A program made the position numbers and the translations under genes. The notes below the pieces were generated by a model. The model was given only the letters and a program-made list of their open reading frames with translations, did not search any database and had not been told where the DNA came from. From the NCBI RefSeq assembly GCF_042688385.1, contig NZ_JBHUPY010000001.1, forward strand, positions 744,001 to 808,000: a DNA stretch of 64,000 bases, in the 5' to 3' direction. This DNA is from Herpetosiphon sp042688385. GTDB taxonomy: Bacteria > Chloroflexota > Chloroflexia > Chloroflexales > Herpetosiphonaceae. Each line of letters starts with the position of its first letter. Position 1 is the stretch's first letter. Positions 57,653 through 64,000 of this stretch are shown one piece after another.

Positions 57653-58489
57653 TTATGCTCCTGTATTAAACTCAAATAACATTTCTACGGCGTTGTCTTG
57701 GTTGGGATCGCCTAAATAGAGCATATCGCCATGTTCGAGTGGTACTGGTTGCCCATCGAGCATGAAGCCTTGACCATCGCGGACCAAGAAGGTGCCATTG
57801 GTGCTGCCAAGATCAACAACTGCAATTTGATTTTCTTCCAACACGAATTTGGCATGCGTCCGTGAAACAATCACATCACTAACTTGAATATCACCTTTGC
57901 TGCCAATGGTGAAATCAGGTCGCAAGGCTTCGATTGAGCCTTTCCGTGAACCATTGTTAATCGTTACTGAGCCATAGGGTGCATTAATCCGCCCGCCGCC
58001 ACCAGCCCCGCCCCGTCGCCCAAAAGCTCTGGTCGCAATATTGGTGATCGTTTTGGTTGCATTGCGAATCGCTGGGCTGATAACTGGCACTTCGCTGCGC
58101 GAAAGGCTCGTCAAGAGTAATGGTAAGGTTAAGGTAATTCCTAACACTCCCCATAAACCAAACGTGTTCAGATAATTGCCGAGCACAATCGCATCGTTGC
58201 GTGCAAAATCATTGGCATTTACGGGCATGCTATAGCCAACCCGATTAAGCGCACTCTTCAGGGCGCTTGCAATATAGGCTGATGGGAAGATGAGCAAAAC
58301 TGGAATTGTCGATAAAAAGAGGGTTAAGAAGCGATTATGGACTTTTTTAATTTTGCGGGCAGCAAAAATCGCCAAAAACAGGATCGATAGTGCCCAAATT
58401 AAAGCCGGAAGCGCAATCGTCGGATACCACCAGTCATAGGTGATCTGCCCCATTTCCTTAATTTTTTGCCAGAACTCGAATTCGGTCAT
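57653..58489 (-). CDS. membrane protein with C-terminal FHA domain
   Basis: The 278-residue protein has three hydrophobic segments (residues ~22-43, 55-75 and 105-128), a Gly-rich basic linker (RAFGRRGGAGGGGR), and a FHA domain at ~185-275: FTIGSKGDIQVSDVIVSRTHAKFVLE and VVDLGSTNGTFL, with the Gly-Ser, SRTH and Asn residues that bind phosphothreonine. It should read out phosphorylation by the locus kinases at the membrane. It is the first gene after the promoter near 58.7 kb. GGAG stands seven bases before its ATG. Confidence 0.92.
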   Translation of the reverse strand: MTEFEFWQKIKEMGQITYDWWYPTIALPALIWALSILFLAIFAARKIKKVHNRFLTLFLSTIPVLLIFPSAYIASALKSALNRVGYSMPVNANDFARNDAIVLGNYLNTFGLWGVLGITLTLPLLLTSLSRSEVPVISPAIRNATKTITNIATRAFGRRGGAGGGGRINAPYGSVTINNGSRKGSIEALRPDFTIGSKGDIQVSDVIVSRTHAKFVLEENQIAVVDLGSTNGTFLVRDGQGFMLDGQPVPLEHGDMLYLGDPNQDNAVEMLFEFNTGA

Positions 58490-58695
58490 CGTGCGTCTCC
58501 TCGTGAGCTAGCGGATAGTGCTGGATAGTGCTGGATGAGGCGGGAGTGTGCGCCTCTGGTTGCAATTGCGCTGTATACCATGGTGCTTAACCTGTAGATA
58601 TAGCTCCATGCCGTACTTCTGCGACATGAAGTTGAGGCGTATCGTAGGTTGTCCATAGGACTTCTGGTTAGCTAGGGTTTGGATAATCGTCCCTG

Positions 58696-58724
58696 ATTAT
58701 ACCAGAATCGCCTTGTTTTGTTTT
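58696..58724 (-). promoter_or_regulatory. predicted promoter of the kinase/phosphatase/FHA locus
   Basis: On the minus strand TGG-TATAAT gives a perfect extended -10 (TATAAT at 58696-58701). The -35 at 17 bases is weak (AAAACA, 58719-58724). Confidence 0.45.
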
Positions 58725-58767
58725 ACTCTTTGGCTTGAATTTTACGGGGATAACACAAACTTAAACA

Positions 58768-58798
58768 AAATCAGCACAGCCTCAGACTGTGCTGATTT
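58768..58798 (-). terminator. Rho-independent terminator of the yebC-family gene
   Basis: 58768-58779 and 58787-58798 form a perfect 12-bp stem with a 7-base loop; TTTTGTTTAAG follows on the minus strand. Confidence 0.85.
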
Positions 58799-58819
58799 AT
58801 GCTGCTCACGATTGATTAA

Positions 58820-59578
58820 CTAGCCTTGTTCTGCATATTTTTCGGCTAATTCATCGGAGATTTCTAAGTTGCTATAGACTTTTTGCACATCGTCGAGATC
58901 TTCGAGCCGCTCCATGAGCCGTAGAATCTGGAAGGTCGTGGCTTCGTCTGCTTCCATGATTGTTTTGGCCAGCATGGTTTTTTCGGCAGTGCTAATTTTG
59001 AGGCCTTGCTCGTTGAGTGCATCCCGCACCGCAGCCAGCTTGCTAAACTCGGTGTAAACAATAATCGTATCGTCGTTGACGATCACATCATCTGCATCAG
59101 CATCAATCGCCAACAAGGTTACTTCGTCGGGGTCGGTTTTTTCAGTCCGATCAATATTGATCAAGCCTTTAATATCAAACATCCAGCCGACCGAGCCACC
59201 TTCGCCAAGCGTGCCGCCATTTTTGTTGAAGGCAGTGCGAATTTCGGAGACTGTGCGGTTACGATTGTCGGTCGCAGCATCGACGATAACCGCAATCCCA
59301 CCTGGGCCATAGCCTTCGTAGGTTACTTCTTCGAGCGCTGCTTCACCACTTACGCCAGTGCCGCGATCAATTGCCCGTTGAATGTTATCCGATGGCATAT
59401 TATCGGCTTTGGCCTTTTCAATCGCCAAGCGCAGCCGAAAGTTCATATCAGGGCTGCCGCCGCCTTCGCGGGCTGCAATCGTAATATCTCGGGCGATTTT
59501 TGTCCAGCGTTGACCTCGGCGTTGATCAAGAACCCCTTTTTTGCGGCGAATTTCATGCCATTTTGTATGCCCTGACAT
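58820..59578 (-). CDS. YebC/PmpR family regulatory protein
   Basis: The 252-residue protein shows the family from its first residues: MSGHTKWHEIRRKKGVLDQRRGQRWTKIARDI, then DMNFRLRLAIEKAKADNMPSDNIQRAIDRGTG, YEGYGPGGIAVIVDAATDNRNRT and GGSVGWMFDIKG. YebC members are described as transcription regulators and, more recently, as factors that help ribosomes on proline-rich sequences. The latter would suit an organism whose proteins, several in this window, carry long Pro-rich linkers; that link is inference. GGAG precedes ATG 59578. It has its own terminator. Confidence 0.93.
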   Translation of the reverse strand: MSGHTKWHEIRRKKGVLDQRRGQRWTKIARDITIAAREGGGSPDMNFRLRLAIEKAKADNMPSDNIQRAIDRGTGVSGEAALEEVTYEGYGPGGIAVIVDAATDNRNRTVSEIRTAFNKNGGTLGEGGSVGWMFDIKGLINIDRTEKTDPDEVTLLAIDADADDVIVNDDTIIVYTEFSKLAAVRDALNEQGLKISTAEKTMLAKTIMEADEATTFQILRLMERLEDLDDVQKVYSNLEISDELAEKYAEQG

Positions 59579-59674
59579 CGGAAAACTCCTACGGTTGACA
59601 ATTAAGCACACAGATTGTGCTACTCAATCATTAGTTTTTGTTGACCATTATAGCGTATGCCTGAGAAGGTTGGC

Positions 59675-59710
59675 AAAAAATTGGCGCAAGCATTATTGCC
59701 TGCGCCAATT
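59675..59710 (-). terminator. Rho-independent terminator of ftsH
   Basis: 59679-59688 and 59701-59710 form a 10-bp perfect stem; on the minus strand the stem ends in a run of six T. Confidence 0.85.
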
Positions 59711-59734
59711 CTCAAATAAGCATTTGAGCGAGAT

Positions 59735-61690
59735 TTAGATGCGTTGCTTGGGCAAAGCGTCGTTATAAGCTCCGTTGTTGGAGTTATATTGCACCACTTC
59801 ATCAAGCAAATTGCGTAATGGCTCACCATCGAGGTTTTCATGCTCGATCAAGGCTTCGGCCATGCGGTTCATCACTTCGCGGTTGCGCTCTAAGATCGCG
59901 CGGGCGCGTTCGTGGCCTTCGCTGACCAAGCGGCGCACTTCCGAATCGATCTTGCGTGAGGTTTCTTCCGAATAGTTGCGTTGTTCGCTGATTTCGCGGC
60001 CCAAGAAGATCAACTCTTCTTTTTCGCCAAAGGCGATTGGCCCCAGCTCCGAACTCATCCCATAGCGGGTAACCATAGCGCGAGCCATGCGGGTCACTTG
60101 TTGAATATCGCCTGAAGCGCCAGTTGTAAAGTCGCTCAGCACCAATTCTTCAGCGGCCCGACCACCAAGCGCCACCGCAATTTGGGCTTCAAATTGCGAA
60201 ACGCTCATGTAGCTTTGATCTTCGTCGGGAATCATCAAGGTGTAGCCACCAGCCATCCCGCGAGGAATGATCGTCACTTTGTGCACAGGATTTGCGCCTG
60301 GCATAGCTTTCGCAACAATTGCATGCCCAGCTTCGTGGAAGGCGGTCAACTCTTTTTGCTTTGGTGTCATCACGCGCGAGCGGCGTTCTGGGCCACCAAG
60401 CATAATTCGTTCGGTTGCATCTTGCATTTCTTGCATAGCGATGCGTTTCTTCGAGCGGCGTGCAGCCAAGATAGCGGCTTCGTTGACGATGTTGGCCAGA
60501 TCAGCACCAGATGAGCCTGGAGTCAATTTGGCAATTGCTTCCAAATTAACATCTTCGGAAAGTGGCTTGCCTTTGGTATGCACTTTGAGCACTTCGACCC
60601 GTCCGCGCATATCGGGAGCATCCAACACCACTTGGCGGTCGAAACGGCCTGGGCGAACCAAAGCTGGGTCGAGCACGTCAGGGCGGTTGGTAGCGGCAAT
60701 CACAATCACATTGGTGTTGCTATCGAAGCCGTCCATTTCAACCAAGATTTGGTTGAGGGTTTGTTCGCGTTCGTCGTGCGAGCCACCAAGACCAGCACCA
60801 CGTTGGCGACCAACTGCATCAACTTCATCGATAAAGACGATACATGGTGCATTGCGCTTGGCTTGTTCGAACAAATCGCGGACGCGGCTTGCGCCAACCC
60901 CAACAAACATTTCGACAAATTCCGAGCCGCTGATTGAGAAGAATGGCACGCCTGCTTCACCGGCAACTGCGCGGCTGAGCAAGGTTTTACCAGTCCCTGG
61001 AGGGCCGACCATCAAAACACCACGCGGAATCCGCGCGCCAAGTTGGGCGAATTTCTCAGGAAATTTAAGAAACTCGACAACTTCGGTTAAGTCTTGTTTA
61101 GCTTCTTCTTGGCCAGCAACGTCAGCGAAGGTTACTGATGGTTTATCGCCAGTGAACATGCGGGCTTTGCTCTTGCCAAACGACATCGCTTGGTTGTTCG
61201 AGCCTTGCGCTTGGCGCATGAAAAAGACGAAAAAGCCAATCAGCAACAGCGTTGGCAGCAAGAAGGTCAAAGCTGCGCCTAAGATTCCGCCCCATGCTGG
61301 AGCCGATTTCGGGTTGAACTTAACCTTAGCGGCGTTTTCCAATGGTGCGGCAATTGCAGCTTTATTTTCTGGGTCTTTCAGCTCAGCAAGTTTGCTCGCA
61401 TCTTGGGCTTTTTGCGAAAGTAGCTCTTCGATACTTTCGGTCGTGCTGTTTTTATGTGAGATATAGGTAACTGGTGGCGTATCGTTGGTGGTTGCGCGAA
61501 ACTCGATATTGCCCTCGGTTTGCACGATTTCGGCAATTTTACCTTGGAGCGATAAATCGAGAATCTCGCTGTAGCTCTTTTCACTGGTATTGCCAGGACT
61601 ACCATTGATGTATTGATAGAAGAGCGCCAACGCCGCCACTACGATGATCAAATACACAAAACTGTTGCGTAAGAAGCGATTTTCACCCAT
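59735..61690 (-). CDS. ftsH: ATP-dependent zinc metalloprotease FtsH
   Basis: FtsH degrades misfolded membrane proteins and regulators. The 651-residue protein has an N-terminal membrane helix (FVYLIIVVAALALFYQYI), an external segment of ~100 residues, a second helix (GILGAALTFLLPTLLLIGFFVFFM), the AAA domain with GPPGTGKT and IVFIDEVDAVGRQRG, the second-region-of-homology ATNRPDVLDPALVRPGRFDRQ, and the zinc site HEAGH followed by the C-terminal Asp ligand region. GGAG stands before ATG 61690; the frame extends 16 codons further without an SD. Its place after tilS and hpt is widely conserved in bacteria. Confidence 0.97.
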   Translation of the reverse strand: MGENRFLRNSFVYLIIVVAALALFYQYINGSPGNTSEKSYSEILDLSLQGKIAEIVQTEGNIEFRATTNDTPPVTYISHKNSTTESIEELLSQKAQDASKLAELKDPENKAAIAAPLENAAKVKFNPKSAPAWGGILGAALTFLLPTLLLIGFFVFFMRQAQGSNNQAMSFGKSKARMFTGDKPSVTFADVAGQEEAKQDLTEVVEFLKFPEKFAQLGARIPRGVLMVGPPGTGKTLLSRAVAGEAGVPFFSISGSEFVEMFVGVGASRVRDLFEQAKRNAPCIVFIDEVDAVGRQRGAGLGGSHDEREQTLNQILVEMDGFDSNTNVIVIAATNRPDVLDPALVRPGRFDRQVVLDAPDMRGRVEVLKVHTKGKPLSEDVNLEAIAKLTPGSSGADLANIVNEAAILAARRSKKRIAMQEMQDATERIMLGGPERRSRVMTPKQKELTAFHEAGHAIVAKAMPGANPVHKVTIIPRGMAGGYTLMIPDEDQSYMSVSQFEAQIAVALGGRAAEELVLSDFTTGASGDIQQVTRMARAMVTRYGMSSELGPIAFGEKEELIFLGREISEQRNYSEETSRKIDSEVRRLVSEGHERARAILERNREVMNRMAEALIEHENLDGEPLRNLLDEVVQYNSNNGAYNDALPKQRI

Positions 61691-61818
61691 CGCAGTATCT
61701 CCTGAACGTGCGCACACGCTCATAAAATTTTGCTGCACTCCATGCGGAGTACAGCGACCTTCAAAAATTATACCAAAGCGCTACCTACCTAGCAAGGGAA
61801 AGCTTTATTAGCAATGTG

Positions 61819-62361
61819 TTAATGCGTATAAACACGTGGGCTTAAAACCCCAATATAGGCCAAGTTGCGATAGCGTTCAGCATAGTCCAACCCGTATCCC
61901 ACTACAAATTCGTTGGGAATGTCGAAACCACAGTAATCAACCTGCACATCGACGTTGCGGCGTTCAGGTTTATTGAGTAGGGCACAAATCTCTAAAGCAG
62001 CTGGGTTGCGCCGCAAAAGCATATCATGCACATACTTTAATGTTAAGCCACTATCAATAATATCTTCGACGATGATCACATGCTTGCCAGCAATATCAAG
62101 ATCGAGATCTTTGTTCAACCGTACTACGCCAGTGCTTTCGGTGCTGGCTCCATACGATGAGACGGCGATGCAATCGTAGGCAACCTCGCGGTCGAGCGTG
62201 CGAATCAGATCGGCCATGAAAATCAGCGAACCTTTTAAGATGCCAACCAATACCAGCTCTGGCGCGTTAACCGTTGCTTGGGCAATTGCTGTGCCAAGCG
62301 CTTGAACTCGGTTTTGGAGTGTTGCGGTATCAATTAATACCCGTTCAAGATCAGGATGCAT
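61819..62361 (-). CDS. hpt: hypoxanthine phosphoribosyltransferase
   Basis: Hpt makes IMP and GMP from free bases and PRPP. The 180-residue protein has the flexible-loop SSYGAST, the PRPP motif VEDIIDSGLTL, and DYCGFDIPNEFVVGYGLDYAERYRNLAYIGVL with the base-contacting Val/Asp. The start overlaps the end of tilS by 11 bases, and the SD lies within tilS, so the two are translated together. Purine salvage fits the nucleoside importer at 27.6-33.2 kb. Confidence 0.96.
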   Translation of the reverse strand: MHPDLERVLIDTATLQNRVQALGTAIAQATVNAPELVLVGILKGSLIFMADLIRTLDREVAYDCIAVSSYGASTESTGVVRLNKDLDLDIAGKHVIIVEDIIDSGLTLKYVHDMLLRRNPAALEICALLNKPERRNVDVQVDYCGFDIPNEFVVGYGLDYAERYRNLAYIGVLSPRVYTH

Positions 62362-63811
62362 CGGCGTGAGTATCCTCCAAGGTTATCAGCAAAAAGCGGG
62401 TTGTTTCGGGCGTAGGGTGGGCATGTTCGGCCATCAGCAGGCCTGGAATCCAGAGAATGCCCACATTATCGACAAATAATGGCCATTGAGCACGCAATTC
62501 GCGTGGCAAACGCATATCAACCATAATATCTTGGATGCGGCGTGAGCCAATGCCTCCAGCAGGCCGCATGCGATCGCCTGGGCGACGTTGGCGTAACAGC
62601 AATTTGCCTTGAATCGCATCAGCATCGAGCAAGCCTTGCCAGCGCGAAAGGTTGTATTCAGGTCGACTTGGCATCAATTCCATAATCACCCGCCAGCGTT
62701 CATCTGGCAGCGGAGTCATGCCTTGTTGGTTGAGCGGCCATTCATCGATGCTCAACTGTGGCTCGTCGTTGGTTGGTTGCATGGTCGTGGCAACGGTCAT
62801 CGTCCAGCCATGCGGTTTGCGATGCAGCACTAAATTATGTGGCATCTGGCAAAACAGTTGCATGCTGTTCATTGCACTTAACGCATGGTCAAGCTGTGAG
62901 GATGTTAATTCCTCGCGCTCAGGCCGCAGCAGATGTACCGCGCGGCGAATTGCATGGCGCTGTAAGGCAGGATGCATATGGTTCCATTGCTCGCGATGAA
63001 AGGTTATTGAGCCTGGCTCAAATTCAATTAAGCTTTGCCATTGGCGATCCAGCTCACTTTGCATGTAGTCAGTTTCAATCGCTGCCAAGCGGGCTGTGCG
63101 CGCCAAGGCCGAAACAACTTTGGCGTTGTATTCGCCGAGCAATGGCAAGAGTTGATGCCGAATTCGGCCCCGCGTATATTCAAGCGAGTTATTGGTCGGG
63201 TCGCGGCGTGGATCTAATTGCTGCTCATCGCAATAGGCCTCAATTTCGTCGCGGGTAATATTCAGCATTGGGCGAATCAAGGCTGGCCCGCTTGCTTGAT
63301 GGGGCATGCCAGCGGTCACTCGCCACCCAGCCCACTCGGTGCGCGGGCGCATTGCGCTCAAGCCGCTTGGGCCTGTGCCGCGCAATACGTGCAACAAGAC
63401 GGTTTCGGCCTGATCATCTGATTGATGGCCAAGCACAACCGCATCTGCTTGCTGTTGCAACGCAACCTCGGCCAAAAAACGATAGCGGGTGGCACGGGCA
63501 GCGGCAGGCAGCCCAACATGAAATTGTTTGGCAATTTGGTCAACATCGCGTAATTCAATCGTCGCGGTTAAACCCCAATCGGCAGCTATCTCGGCCACAA
63601 ATGCTGCTTCAGCAGCAGATTGCTCGCCGCGCAAACCATGATCAAGGTGGGCGACATGCAAGCGCCAGCCATAGGGCACAGCCAAGGCGGTAAGGCGATG
63701 CAAAAGGGCCAGCGAATCGGGGCCACCCGAAACCGCCACCACCAAACATGCTGCCGAGGCAAGGCGGCCATCGCGAATTAGGGTTGTTTCAATGTCGAGT
63801 AGTTGGGACAT
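62351..63811 (-). CDS. tilS: tRNA(Ile)-lysidine synthetase TilS
   Basis: TilS converts C34 of the CAU-anticodon tRNA-Ile to lysidine so it reads AUA. The 486-residue protein has the PP-loop SGGPDSLALLHRL near residue 25, HLDHGLRGEQSAAEAAFV, LGHQSDDQAETVLLHVLRGTGPSGLSAMRP, IRPMLNITRDEIEAYC, and RRDPTNNSLEYTRGRIRHQLLPLL, followed by the two C-terminal domains (LLLRQRRPGDRMRPAG). I chose ATG 63811, which puts the PP-loop at the normal distance; the frame is open back to 63904. Its SD is weak. Confidence 0.95.
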   Translation of the reverse strand: MSQLLDIETTLIRDGRLASAACLVVAVSGGPDSLALLHRLTALAVPYGWRLHVAHLDHGLRGEQSAAEAAFVAEIAADWGLTATIELRDVDQIAKQFHVGLPAAARATRYRFLAEVALQQQADAVVLGHQSDDQAETVLLHVLRGTGPSGLSAMRPRTEWAGWRVTAGMPHQASGPALIRPMLNITRDEIEAYCDEQQLDPRRDPTNNSLEYTRGRIRHQLLPLLGEYNAKVVSALARTARLAAIETDYMQSELDRQWQSLIEFEPGSITFHREQWNHMHPALQRHAIRRAVHLLRPEREELTSSQLDHALSAMNSMQLFCQMPHNLVLHRKPHGWTMTVATTMQPTNDEPQLSIDEWPLNQQGMTPLPDERWRVIMELMPSRPEYNLSRWQGLLDADAIQGKLLLRQRRPGDRMRPAGGIGSRRIQDIMVDMRLPRELRAQWPLFVDNVGILWIPGLLMAEHAHPTPETTRFLLITLEDTHADAS

Positions 63812-63904
63812 AGCTGGGTTCTCGTTGCCAAGTGGTGCCACGCTTGATGATAGCACATTTTTGCGGCTAATTCGATCAATCGAACGATGGAGTTGTTGGG
63901 GCAA

Positions 63905-64000
63905 GTAGTCAGGGTCTAGGGATCAGGGGTGCGGAACCACGAAGCGCACAAAGAGCACGAAGGAGCCGAAACCGCGAAGAACGCGAAGAGCACGAAGTTG
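63905..64000. repeat. composite intergenic repeat island, cut by the window edge
   Basis: The window ends in AGTCAGGGTCTAGGGATCAG, a GGGG-rich module, followed by AACCACGAAGCGCACAAAG, GAGCACGAAGG, ACCGCGAAGAACGCGAAGAG and CACGAAG, the same modules as the islands at 6.5, 22 and 33.5 kb. Confidence 0.75.

Larger units (their letters stand above)
58490..58819. other. 330-bp gap: leader and promoter of the signalling locus plus the yebC terminator
   Basis: No gene is visible. From right to left it holds the yebC terminator (58768-58798), the predicted promoter (58696-58724) and an untranslated leader of about 200 bases. The leader includes a GGATAGTGCT unit present twice (58511-58534). Confidence 0.5.

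Noticed and set aside
45953..58489. Signalling locus as a type VI secretion or Ter stress cluster
   Set aside because: No VipA/VipB, VgrG, TssM, TerB, TerC or TerD-type gene is in or next to it.

Overview
The window looks like chromosomal DNA of a filamentous gliding Chloroflexota bacterium close to Herpetosiphon. This is inferred from gene content and protein style, not from a marker gene: threonine/proline-rich linkers, DUF4388 (PATAN) with a CvnD-like GTPase, many Ser/Thr kinases, BMP-type nucleoside import, and Shine-Dalgarno (SD) sequences of the GGAGG type throughout. I see no rRNA, tRNA, CRISPR array, prophage or insertion sequence with a transposase. Most of the window is ordinary chromosome; the accessory character is concentrated in the intergenic repeats and in the 46-58 kb signalling locus.

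Layout, left half. 1-0.8 kb: end of an enoyl-CoA hydratase and a DUF427 protein (-). 1-6.5 kb: mnmA with a small membrane gene, then a promoter-to-terminator operon (membrane protein, DUF1385, PATAN, GTPase) and a DUF1152 protein (+). 6.8-18.1 kb: MazG, a PrsA-like foldase, glyA, a soluble four-GAF hybrid histidine kinase, an enoyl-CoA hydratase, a zinc-ribbon membrane protein, plsX and a DUF2330 protein (-). 18.3-20 kb: a translationally coupled pair of GNAT acetyltransferases related to aminoglycoside-modifying families (+). 20.1-27.5 kb: a secreted metalloprotease-lectin, a secreted M23 peptidase-LamG protein, gpmI and a proline-rich membrane protein (-). 27.6-33.2 kb: a complete BMP-type nucleoside ABC importer with binding protein, ATPase and two permeases (-).

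Layout, right half. 33.7-36.5 kb: a flavin disulfide-reductase relative (+) and a beta-propeller membrane protein (-). 36.8-45.3 kb: an ECF sigma factor with a 58-residue membrane protein, a zinc-type ABC importer whose promoter carries a palindromic operator on its -10 box, a CcrM-like solitary DNA methyltransferase, queG, a small lipoprotein (-) and a GT-C membrane glycosyltransferase. 46-58.5 kb: ten same-strand genes, read in the order FHA, VWA, kinase, PP2C phosphatase, four tandem secreted Calx-beta/PPC paralogues, kinase, kinase. This is the best candidate for an undescribed system: the phosphatase and one kinase carry related thrombospondin-type-3 ectodomains and sit on either side of the secreted family. 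58.8-63.8 kb: YebC, ftsH, hpt and tilS, the last three in a commonly conserved order.

Several gene-free stretches hold two kinds of dispersed repeat: about 127-138 bp double-hairpin REPIN-like elements (three copies), and composite islands made of CACGAAG-type, GGATGAAG, AGTCAAAA, GCAGAGGCGCAGAGA and CAGGGGTCAGGGG modules (at 6.5, 21.8-22.3, 33.3-33.7, 39.7 and 63.9 kb). Near-perfect hairpins follow most genes, but only some have a clear T tract.
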